Positions 1-6,085 of a stretch of DNA of 6,085 bases are shown here, piece after piece (position 1 is the stretch's first letter; each line of letters begins with the position of its first letter). The position numbers were made by a program, and so were the translations under genes. Source of the DNA: Planctomycetota bacterium (GTDB lineage Bacteria > Planctomycetota > Planctomycetia > Pirellulales > Lacipirellulaceae); NCBI GenBank assembly GCA_024278035.1, contig JAJRUA010000341.1:1-6085 (forward strand), read 5' to 3'. Under the pieces are notes generated by a model. The model was not told the origin of the DNA, did no database searches, and worked only from the letters and a program-made list of their open reading frames with translations.

Positions 1-193
1 CCCACCGCCCCAACTGCTGGTGGTAGAACCGATTCCGGTTGAGCTGTAGCCCGGTCCCTGGGTCGATTCTTCTGCCCGTGAAGAGAAGCTCGTTGGCAAT
101 AGCACTGCTTTGTACCGTTTTCTTGGAGAAATCGGCATTGAGATAAGTTGGTTCCCTTACGCCGATCTCGACAATCGGCATTGTTTGCATCAT
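1..193 (-). CDS. RHS repeat-associated core (tip) fragment, 3' end outside window
   Basis: The minus strand from the ATG at 193 stays open for 64 codons to the window edge. Residues 37-48 read LFTGRRIDPGTG, followed by L49, N52-R55, Y57 and LGRW (61-64). This is the conserved pattern of the RHS repeat-associated core, where LFTGRR-x-DPETGL leads to an RxRxY segment and LGRF/LGRW. In full RHS proteins this core ends a long shell of YD repeats that encloses a variable toxin or effector. Here the ORF has only about 35 residues before the core, so nearly the whole shell is missing. Residues 8-22 resemble a decayed last YD repeat. The ORF starts three bases after the dsbD stop, in the same frame, with ATG ATG and no clear Shine-Dalgarno, so translational coupling is possible. 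It may be an orphan tip, a remnant, or a small expressed protein. The family call is fairly secure; function is unknown. Confidence 0.72.
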   Translation of the reverse strand, partial: MMQTMPIVEIGVREPTYLNADFSKKTVQSSAIANELLFTGRRIDPGTGLQLNRNRFYHQQLGRW

Positions 194-196
194 GGC

Positions 197-2140
197 TTAC
201 TCTAGGGTAGCGCCCGCTTGTTGCAAGGCCTCCAAAAGTTGTTCCTGCGAGATTAGGTCACGAAGCAGGATCGGATCGTTCGGCTTGCCGGCAAGGTAAA
301 TCGCTAGGAGCGGGATGCTACGGCTGCCAAGGGCTTCGATCGCTTGTTTGATGTCGTTGTCGCGGTTGGTCCAGTCGGCAAGGAGCGGGATGATACCGTT
401 CGATTCGACCACGGCTTTTACTTTGTCGGTGTTGATTGCCCGTTTGAGGTTGAGTTTGCAAGTGAGGCACCAATCGGCCGTGAAATCGACGAGCACCGGC
501 TTGCCCGATTGTTGTGCGACGGTGAGAGCAGCGGAGGAGTAAGGTTGCCAAGGAAGCTCCTTATCGCTCGGCGTGACCATCGCAAAGGCGAGCCAGCCGA
601 CCAGTGCCGCCGTGCTACAACCACCCAGCCATGCCACCTTGAGCGCTCCATTACCCACCGTAAGCGGTGTTCGGCCAATCCACCAACAGGCAAATCCGAC
701 AGCCACCAGCAGCGTTAACACGGGCAAATAGCTTTCCTTCGCCAAGGTTGAAATCAGATAGACAACGGTCCCCATCAAGACAAACCCCATGAGTTGCTTG
801 AAAGTCTCCATCCACGCACCAGGTTTTGGCAACCAGCGAATCAGGCCCGGAAAGAGGCCGATCAGCAGGTAGGGCGATGCCATGCCGAGGCCGACAAAAA
901 GAAAGATCAAGAACGTGACCAGGGGCGATTGGGCGAGTGTGTAGGCAAACACGGGCCCGAGAAACGGCCCGCTACACGGTGTTGCCAAGATGGTTGTAAA
1001 AACGCCTTTGAAGAAGGCTCCGCCCGGGCCTTCCTTCGCTTGCAAGTCATTTGCCTTGCCCGCGCCCGCAAAGCCAGGAATCGGTATCTCCCAAACACCA
1101 AGAAAACTGAGCGACATGGCGAACACGAGCACAACCATGCTGATCTTGAACCAACCGAGCGTGTAGAGTTCGCCCCAGCCGTAGCTTTCGTTTGCCAGCC
1201 CAAGCTGTGCCAGCGATGCCAAGCCGGCTAGCAAGAGAAACACGCTGATGAGTCCTGCCGAGTAGGCAAGGTTCATCCCCAAAACGCGTCGTCGGTCATG
1301 CCCGGCCTGTTCGGCAAAGGAGAGGACCTTGAGCCCGATCACGGGCAAAACGCAGGGCATGAGATTAAGAATCAGGCCTCCTAGGAGGGCCGCCCCGAGC
1401 ACCATCAAAAGAGAACCGCTTCCAGCCGCTGGCGCGTCGTCGGTCACTGCCACGCCAGGCCCGGATCCGCCACCCAAGGGGGCTGTCGTCGCTGCACTGG
1501 CCTGTGCCCCGTCTCCGTAGACGGTGGGCAGCGCCATGGTCGGGTCGTATTTTGCCGTGAAAGGAATCTCCAGCGGCAAGCAACTGGAGGCTTGGCACGC
1601 TTGCAGATCGACGTAGCCTTTGATGACCGCCGCCTCGGGGTCTGCTTTGGGGTCCAATCGGAGGCTGGCAAACCAGGTGACGGATACCGTGTGCTCTTCC
1701 ACCTGTAGGCCTTCCCACACTTCGTGGTCAATGTGGATGTCCGGCTTGGGCTGAGCCACAAACTCTTGGCTAGCTCGATAGGTGAGAGACTCTTCCAGAA
1801 CGATCGTTGCCGCACCGGGGCCCCCCTTCGGCTGCGTGAGCGAGTAAATATGATAGCCGGGGGCGATGGTTGCCGTGATGGCCAACACGCCGGCTCCATC
1901 CTCAGCGGCAGAATAGCGAGCTTCAATTTGTACCGGCTCATCGGTTGTCGCGGCGGCTTGGGCAAAGGGCGAGTTGCCCCCCAATGAAAAATCAAAGGGG
2001 GATTTCGTAGCCGCCTGCCCCTGCGCAACCTGTCCCTGAGCAACGCTGGGCAACCCAGTACCTAGCAACAGGACCCATCCCCACAAGGCGAGCGTAACGA
2101 GAGAGAAACCAGAGCGGGGCATAGGGATTAAGCAAGGCAT
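197..2140 (-). CDS. dsbD: DsbD-type thiol:disulfide interchange protein (protein-disulfide reductase)
   Basis: This 647-residue inner-membrane protein should pass electrons from cytosolic thioredoxin to disulfides outside the cytoplasm. A signal peptide covers residues 1-34 (R9, hydrophobic 12-29, likely cut after SVA). The N-terminal DsbD domain spans about 65-200, with a Cys pair at C182 and C187 (CQASSC). A Gly/Ala/Pro-rich linker follows (205-242). About eight membrane helices lie between 243 and 521, carrying the two electron-relay cysteines C263 (LMPCVLP) and C389 (ATPCSGP). The C-terminal thioredoxin domain (about 540-647) has the redox motif WCLTC (C558, C561) and the cis-proline P610. 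All three cysteine pairs known from E. coli DsbD are present, so the protein looks active; it is somewhat longer than the E. coli protein, partly through the linker. An in-frame TAG at 2174-2176 limits the start to ATG 2140 or ATG 2122; neither has a good ribosome site. A CcmH/ScsB-like role in cytochrome maturation or copper tolerance is possible. Confidence 0.93.
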   Translation of the reverse strand: MPCLIPMPRSGFSLVTLALWGWVLLLGTGLPSVAQGQVAQGQAATKSPFDFSLGGNSPFAQAAATTDEPVQIEARYSAAEDGAGVLAITATIAPGYHIYSLTQPKGGPGAATIVLEESLTYRASQEFVAQPKPDIHIDHEVWEGLQVEEHTVSVTWFASLRLDPKADPEAAVIKGYVDLQACQASSCLPLEIPFTAKYDPTMALPTVYGDGAQASAATTAPLGGGSGPGVAVTDDAPAAGSGSLLMVLGAALLGGLILNLMPCVLPVIGLKVLSFAEQAGHDRRRVLGMNLAYSAGLISVFLLLAGLASLAQLGLANESYGWGELYTLGWFKISMVVLVFAMSLSFLGVWEIPIPGFAGAGKANDLQAKEGPGGAFFKGVFTTILATPCSGPFLGPVFAYTLAQSPLVTFLIFLFVGLGMASPYLLIGLFPGLIRWLPKPGAWMETFKQLMGFVLMGTVVYLISTLAKESYLPVLTLLVAVGFACWWIGRTPLTVGNGALKVAWLGGCSTAALVGWLAFAMVTPSDKELPWQPYSSAALTVAQQSGKPVLVDFTADWCLTCKLNLKRAINTDKVKAVVESNGIIPLLADWTNRDNDIKQAIEALGSRSIPLLAIYLAGKPNDPILLRDLISQEQLLEALQQAGATLE

Positions 2141-2175
2141 GGGAAATTGGCGAGGCCTGTTCTTGTCGGATGGCT

Positions 2176-2205
2176 ATTGTAAGCGAATAAGGGGGGCCAA
2201 TTGAA
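2176..2205 (-). promoter_or_regulatory. Candidate sigma70-like promoter for dsbD
   Basis: On the minus strand TACAAT (2181-2176) matches five of six -10 consensus bases. It is preceded, after an 18-base spacer, by TTCAAT (2205-2200), which matches three of six -35 bases. Transcription would begin near 2169, giving a leader of roughly 28 bases before ATG 2140. The placement is sensible, but the -35 match is weak and this is a motif match only. Confidence 0.4.
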
Positions 2206-2393
2206 GGCGAAACAGGAACGGGCGATATTCTCCCCCCAGGCACCTATTGGCCGATGCCTCAAGAAAGCGATAGGCCGACCAACGGAGGGCCGGGATTAGC
2301 AGGTAGCTTGGCACATTGGGGGTAAAAGTTGCTGGCACACCTTTAATAAACGCAGGCGACCGGGGCTCGGTTCATTCGTCAATTCGCCGTTGG

Positions 2394-2409
2394 GTGCGAC
2401 GTCTCACAC
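2394..2409 (-). terminator. Small hairpin just after the phosphotransferase stop codon
   Basis: Three bases after the TGA at 2415-2413 the minus-strand transcript reads GUGUGA-GACG-UCGCAC. This can fold into a six-pair stem (one G-U) with a four-base loop. There is no U-tract after it, so it is not a classical intrinsic terminator. It may be a weak terminator, an mRNA 3' stabiliser or chance. The 272-base spacer between the two minus-strand genes and the separate promoter candidate for dsbD make separate transcription units plausible. Confidence 0.2.
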
Positions 2410-2412
2410 GAT

Positions 2413-3381
2413 TCAGTGTAAGCCAGCTAGCCGTTCGGTCCTTTCGGCGAGATTTTCGAGTCGGTGACGAAGAGCAGCCGGGTCGTGCAGCAGGGCCCTA
2501 CCACTGGCAAGCCAGCCGAGCCAGTTGACTGCTGCTAGCACCGCCCCAGAGGCGTCGAGTGCCTCAACTAGCCTCACATCAACGGGCTCTTCGGTAAAAG
2601 TGTTGTAGAGTTCGACCAACACGTCTCTTTGGTGGCGATCTCCTTTTGCCAACTCTCCCGTCAGCCGGGCGACATCCACCGCCCGTGTGTCGATACGCAT
2701 CGCACCGAAATCGATCAGGCCGGTGACGGTATCTCCCGTAAACAAAAAGTGCTCGGGTCGCGAATCGATTTGCACTGGCTGGAGTGGCAGAACAACCTCT
2801 ACGAAACGCCTTACCCAAGGCTGTGCAATTTTGACCAGAGGGGGGAGGCACCCGGCGAGTCGTTGCGCTACGTCACGCCACTCGGCAGGCAGCATCGCTT
2901 GGCTTCTTGGTATACGGTCGATGCACGACTCCAGCAAAGCAGCCCGCTGTAAAATGGCGGGCGAAGGGCCTTTGGCGATCGAAAAATCGTTCCCTGCGAG
3001 ATGGAACTTGGCCAGCGCTTCGGTTGCTGCTTGAACCAAAAGCGGCAAGGGCTTGGTTACTAATTCGGGCGTGCCGGGGCACCAAGTGGTTGCTTCCCAC
3101 CAGTCGCCGTTTACGGACAGATAAGGTGGGCCGATGGGTTGGGGGAGGAACGGGGCACCGTGGGTGTGGGCGTGTTGCAAGATTTGGGCAGTCCGCTCGA
3201 TCCAGGAAGGATCGGCTATTGCCTTCGGCCAGTGGCGAATGGAAAAAACTTGGCCAGCCGTTGCGACACGCCAGATGGTCGCCCCGCTCAAGCCACCACT
3301 GGCCCGCTCTGTCGATAGATTGTCCCCTTCACCGAGCAAACGGGTGAGGACTTCCTCTGGTGGTTTCTTGAGATCGCTCAA
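2413..3381 (-). CDS. APH/choline-kinase-fold phosphotransferase with atypical catalytic loop
   Basis: This 322-residue, probably cytosolic protein has the layout of the APH phosphotransferase family (PF01636). The N-lobe includes a Gly-rich turn (SGGLSGATIW, 28-37) and a strand ending FSIRHWP, where R49 sits near the usual ATP-binding lysine position. A hinge-like segment WWEATTWCPG (94-103) follows. The catalytic loop is QIDSRPEHFLF (204-214) instead of HGDxHPGNxLF: the catalytic Asp is kept (D206), but His is Gln and the metal-binding Asn is His (H211). The second metal motif is intact as IDFG (223-226, D224). From memory, planctomycete relatives also carry DxxxxH here, so this is probably a family variant rather than decay. 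The substrate is unknown; small alcohols, sugars or amines are typical of the fold. The start is a TTG at 3381: an in-frame TGA lies about seven codons upstream and there is no ATG before residue 163. A weak GGA precedes it. It is divergent from the protease gene. Confidence 0.8.
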   Translation of the reverse strand: MSDLKKPPEEVLTRLLGEGDNLSTERASGGLSGATIWRVATAGQVFSIRHWPKAIADPSWIERTAQILQHAHTHGAPFLPQPIGPPYLSVNGDWWEATTWCPGTPELVTKPLPLLVQAATEALAKFHLAGNDFSIAKGPSPAILQRAALLESCIDRIPRSQAMLPAEWRDVAQRLAGCLPPLVKIAQPWVRRFVEVVLPLQPVQIDSRPEHFLFTGDTVTGLIDFGAMRIDTRAVDVARLTGELAKGDRHQRDVLVELYNTFTEEPVDVRLVEALDASGAVLAAVNWLGWLASGRALLHDPAALRHRLENLAERTERLAGLH

Positions 3382-3438
3382 GGGTTTTTCCGTTGTTTGT
3401 CATCACTCAGAACCGCATAACAGGCACTGTCGGCAAGC

Positions 3439-3497
3439 AAGGGTGAGCTAAGGTGAATAATCGGGTCGCGCAAGCCAGGGATAATAGGGTATAGTTA
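3439..3497. promoter_or_regulatory. Divergent control region: direct repeats and AT-rich -10-like patch
   Basis: The spacer between the divergent phosphotransferase and protease genes holds AAGGGTGA (3439-3446) and TAAGGTGA (3449-3456), near copies ten bases apart. Downstream is an AT-rich patch: GATAAT (3480-3485) and TATAGT (3490-3495) on the plus strand, TATTAT (3486-3481) on the minus strand, all -10-like. No convincing -35 hexamer lies at the right distance on either strand. The patch is the most promoter-like stretch in the spacer and could serve both genes. The repeats could be an activator site, but no regulator is identified. Confidence 0.25.
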
Positions 3498-3532
3498 CGG
3501 GGCGATCTGCGCCACCGCTACACCGATTTTTC

Positions 3533-3576
3533 CGCTCCTGACGAATGCTCGGCCTCCGTGCCGCTCGGTAGGAGCG
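3533..3576 (+). repeat. Inverted repeat in the protease leader
   Basis: CGCTCCT (3533-3539) and AGGAGCG (3570-3576) are perfect seven-base inverted arms with 30 bases between them. In an mRNA that starts near 3490-3505 they would form a stem just upstream of the ribosome site at 3584-3590. The loop repeats GCTCGG (3547-3552 and 3563-3568). The role is unknown, and arms of this length can occur by chance. Confidence 0.25.
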
Positions 3577-3583
3577 CCGTTTG

Positions 3584-3590
3584 AAGGAAG
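3584..3590 (+). promoter_or_regulatory. Ribosome binding site of the metalloprotease gene
   Basis: AAGGAAG lies nine bases before ATG 3600 and is the clearest Shine-Dalgarno-like sequence in the window. With the in-frame TGA at 3582-3584 it fixes the start: no earlier start codon in this frame is possible. Confidence 0.6.
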
Positions 3591-3599
3591 CCCTATCTA

Positions 3600-6085
3600 A
3601 TGCGACTCTCCATGATCCCTCGGATTTGCCCTGTTGTCCTCGTGCTTTTAGGGCTCTTCTTCTCTGGCGCTACGAGCCGAGCTGCCGAGAAATCGGATAC
3701 CGATTCGTCTACCAAAGCAGAAAAAACGGAGAAGGACTCCTCCACCATCGCTGCGGAGAAGGAAAGCTCCTCCTCCAAAGCCAAGTCCTCCGCAACCAAG
3801 AAAAAGAAGTCGAAGTACAAAGCGGCGACCGAGGTGCTGGAAGATACCAAGACGGCCGAAGGCCTGTTGCGCCTCCATTACACAGATACCAAGCTGTTCG
3901 CGGAGTTGAAATCTTCTGATTTCAACAAGGATCATATTGTCCTCATCACGATCGCCCGGGGCATTGGCCAAACCCCGATCCTGGGGGGCTTCTCTTGGAG
4001 TTTTGGCAACGACTGGGTCTGGCGCTTCCGTAAGGTGGGCGACCAAGTACAGGTGATTCGTCGCAATGTTCGGTTTCGTGCCAAGCCCGGCACGCCAACC
4101 GCCAAAGCGGTCAAGCTCGCCTACACCGACAGCGTCATGTTCAGCTTGCCGATTAAGGCCCGCACCTCGGGCGGCGCTTATGTTATTGATTTGACTCCTG
4201 TTTTCTTTAGCGACCTGCCCCAAATCAGCATGACCCTTCCCGGGTATTCGTTCTCGAAGCAGCGGAGCACCTTTCTCCCGCCCAAGGGGTATGCCAAGAA
4301 CGTTGAGATTCAGGTGGCAGCAACCTACGCCTCGGGTGGCTACATGGAAATCGATTCGGTTGCCGACTCGCGCGCGGCAACCATCAATGTTCATTACTCG
4401 ATCAGTCGCCTGCCGAAGACCGGCTACAAGCCACGGCTTGCCGACGATCGGGTGGGTTATTTTCTGACGGCGATAAAAGACTTCTCGAACAAGGGAAAAG
4501 ATGACCACTTCGTTCGTTACATCAATCGATGGAACCTACAAAAGATCGAGCCGTCGGCTGACACTTCCACCCCAAAAAAGCCGATCAAGTTTTGGCTAGA
4601 AAAAACCATTCCGTTCAAGTACCGCAAGCCCATCCGTGACGGCATTGAAGAATGGAACCTTGCCTTCGAGAAGGCCGGTTTCTACGATGCGATTGATGTC
4701 GATCAGCAGCCCGATGATGCCGATTGGGATCCGGGAGACCTCAATTACAACACGTTTCGTTGGATCACCGCCGGGGCCGGATTTGCGATGGGCCCTTCAC
4801 GTGTTAATCCGCTGACGGGTGAAATCCTGGATGCGGATATTATTTTTGATGCCGACTTCCTCCAGTACTGGAAGCGTGAATACGAAACATTTACGCCCAA
4901 GGGAATCGAACTCTTCACGGGGGGGCCGATTGAATTGGGCGCTTATCGTGAGTCGCAGAATCGGCTTCCGATGCACCTTCGTAGTGGCCACACGGGGCGT
5001 TGCTCCTGTAATTTGCTCGGCGGAACGTCACAGCAACTGGCCTTTGGTGCCGCCGTGGCGACCGCTCGCAAGCGGAGCCCCAAAGAACTCGATCGCCTAG
5101 TGGTTCAAGCTCTGAAGGAAGTGGCAATGCACGAAGTGGGCCACACCCTGGGCCTCCGGCACAATTTCAAGGGGAGCACGCTTTACTCCGTCGAAGAACT
5201 TCAGGATGCGAAGAAGACGAGCAAAACGGGGATCAGCGCCTCGGTCATGGATTACAACCCTGTGAACATCATGCCTGAAGGGATGAAGCAGGGCGATTAT
5301 TACTCGACTACGATTGGCCCCTACGATTACTGGGCCATCGAGTACGGTTACCGACCGCTTGAAGACGAAAAGAAGGGCCTCGCCAAAATTGCTTCGCGCA
5401 GTGGTGAGCGAGAGCTTGCCTACAGCACCGACGAAGACACGCGCGGCATTGACCCCGACCCGCATAGCCGACGGTTCGATATGTCGGACGACCTCGTCAA
5501 GTACGCTCGGCAGCAAGCCCAGCTTGTTTCGGAGGCATTGCCTAAAATTGTCGAGGACATGGTTGAAGAGGGCGAAGGATACGAAAAGGCTCGCCAAGCG
5601 TTTGGTCTGTTGCTAATGACCCATGGCCGAGTAATGTTCGACGCTTCGCGTTACATTGGCGGCATCCATGTCAGCCGCTCGCACAAGGGAGACAAGAAGG
5701 CTCCTAAGCCGTTCGAGATCGTGCATGTCGCCAAACAACGGGCAGCTCTTACGTTGCTGGAAGAACAGGTTTTTAGCGACAAGCCGTTCGATCTTTCGCC
5801 AGAACTTTACAATCACTTGGCTCCCTCAAAGTGGGATCACTGGGGCACACAGATTCCCTACCGAACGGACTATCCGGTCCACCAAGTCGTTTTGCTTTGG
5901 CAAGATCGGGTGTTGAGCCAGATCATGGGCTCCTTGACGCTTACTCGCCTTCACGACTCAGAGCTCAAGCTGCCTGCGGACGAGGATGCGCTCACGACGG
6001 CTGAGTTACTCGAACGGCTTACGAAAAGTATTTTCGGCGAGGTCGATACGTTCCAGCCTGGGGAGTACACCAACCGTAAGCCGGC
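3600..6085 (+). CDS. Secreted zinc-dependent metalloprotease (DUF5118/DUF5117/DUF4953 metzincin), 3' end outside window
   Basis: The frame from ATG 3600 is open for 828 codons and leaves the window. A signal peptide (residues 1-28/29; R2, R8, hydrophobic 12-24) ends near SRAA, and there is no lipobox cysteine. A charged Ser/Lys/Glu-rich linker follows (30-74, with four Lys at 67-70). Residues 75-315 fit the DUF5118 and DUF5117 regions, ending at FVRYINRW (304-311). PIKFWLEKTIP (328-338) and GIEEWNLAFEKAGF (348-361) are typical of the junction with the catalytic part. The zinc site is HEVGHTLGLRH: H511, H515 and H521 bind zinc and E512 is the catalytic base. A Met-turn, SVMDY (548-552, M550), follows, as in metzincins (PF16313). 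Such proteins are predicted exported peptidases; substrates are not established. C468 and C470 form a C-x-C shortly before the active-site helix. The ending, rich in LLERLTKSIFGEV-like sequence, suggests perhaps 100-200 residues are missing. It is transcribed away from the phosphotransferase. Confidence 0.92.
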   Translation, partial: MRLSMIPRICPVVLVLLGLFFSGATSRAAEKSDTDSSTKAEKTEKDSSTIAAEKESSSSKAKSSATKKKKSKYKAATEVLEDTKTAEGLLRLHYTDTKLFAELKSSDFNKDHIVLITIARGIGQTPILGGFSWSFGNDWVWRFRKVGDQVQVIRRNVRFRAKPGTPTAKAVKLAYTDSVMFSLPIKARTSGGAYVIDLTPVFFSDLPQISMTLPGYSFSKQRSTFLPPKGYAKNVEIQVAATYASGGYMEIDSVADSRAATINVHYSISRLPKTGYKPRLADDRVGYFLTAIKDFSNKGKDDHFVRYINRWNLQKIEPSADTSTPKKPIKFWLEKTIPFKYRKPIRDGIEEWNLAFEKAGFYDAIDVDQQPDDADWDPGDLNYNTFRWITAGAGFAMGPSRVNPLTGEILDADIIFDADFLQYWKREYETFTPKGIELFTGGPIELGAYRESQNRLPMHLRSGHTGRCSCNLLGGTSQQLAFGAAVATARKRSPKELDRLVVQALKEVAMHEVGHTLGLRHNFKGSTLYSVEELQDAKKTSKTGISASVMDYNPVNIMPEGMKQGDYYSTTIGPYDYWAIEYGYRPLEDEKKGLAKIASRSGERELAYSTDEDTRGIDPDPHSRRFDMSDDLVKYARQQAQLVSEALPKIVEDMVEEGEGYEKARQAFGLLLMTHGRVMFDASRYIGGIHVSRSHKGDKKAPKPFEIVHVAKQRAALTLLEEQVFSDKPFDLSPELYNHLAPSKWDHWGTQIPYRTDYPVHQVVLLWQDRVLSQIMGSLTLTRLHDSELKLPADEDALTTAELLERLTKSIFGEVDTFQPGEYTNRKP

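Noticed and set aside
794..1231. A 145-codon plus-strand open frame opposite the dsbD membrane region
   Set aside because: It is antisense to conserved membrane helices; the composition is highly charged and typical of the complement of hydrophobic codons, and there is no motif or ribosome site.
1444..2043. A 199-codon open frame on the minus strand inside dsbD
   Set aside because: It is a shifted-frame shadow of the DsbD N-terminal domain, rich in Arg, Pro and Ser as expected from out-of-frame G+C-rich codons, with no family signature.
2238..2273. Short inverted repeats AGGCA/TGCCT and CCTAT/ATAGG upstream of dsbD
   Set aside because: The arms are five bases, interleaved so that they cannot form together, and have no T-tract; this is within chance expectation.
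2413..3381. Aminoglycoside resistance enzyme
   Set aside because: Only the general phosphotransferase fold is supported; the catalytic loop departs from known resistance enzymes and there is no mobile-element context.
2907..3451. Two overlapping plus-strand open frames opposite the phosphotransferase
   Set aside because: They are antisense to a recognisable protein, overlap each other in different frames and carry no domain features.
3581..3919. A 112-codon plus-strand frame beginning at TTG 3581, overlapping the protease start
   Set aside because: The protease frame from ATG 3600 has a signal peptide and a continuous family match over 828 codons, so the overlapping frame is a shadow.
3648..4508. 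A 286-codon open frame on the minus strand opposite the metalloprotease start
   Set aside because: It lies wholly antisense to a gene with clear domains, has no recognisable motif, and ends in low-complexity Gly/Leu/Phe sequence that mirrors the Ser/Lys codons of the protease linker.

Overview
The window looks like part of a chromosome from a planctomycete, probably of the Pirellula/Rhodopirellula type. This is inference from gene content: a secreted zinc metalloprotease of the DUF5117/DUF4953 kind, a phosphotransferase with the unusual catalytic loop I associate with planctomycete homologues, a DsbD-type reductase, an RHS-core fragment, moderately high G+C, and weak or missing Shine-Dalgarno signals. 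No rRNA, tRNA, CRISPR array, transposase or phage gene is visible.

Layout. (1) Positions 1-193, minus strand: the start of a short ORF encoding an RHS repeat-associated core (tip) segment, cut by the window edge. (2) 197-2140, minus: a complete DsbD-type thiol:disulfide interchange protein with signal peptide, periplasmic N-terminal domain, eight membrane helices and a C-terminal thioredoxin domain. The RHS ORF starts three bases after its stop codon and in the same frame. (3) 2141-2412: spacer with a plausible promoter for dsbD and a small hairpin just after the next gene. (4) 2413-3381, minus: an APH/choline-kinase-fold phosphotransferase with an altered catalytic loop and a TTG start. (5) 3382-3599: divergent spacer with an AT-rich -10-like patch, short direct repeats and an inverted repeat. 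(6) 3600-6085, plus: a large secreted metzincin-type protease, open at the window end, with 828 codons visible.

How they fit together. The genes do not form an obvious pathway. DsbD would carry electrons from cytosolic thioredoxin across the inner membrane to reduce disulfides outside the cytoplasm. The protease is exported to the same side of the membrane. The phosphotransferase is probably cytosolic with an unknown small-molecule substrate. A functional link between them is not supported by the sequence.

I see no strong case for a new multi-gene system. The points most worth a second look are the RHS tip fragment fused end to end with dsbD, the non-canonical kinase active site, and the repeat-rich divergent promoter region.
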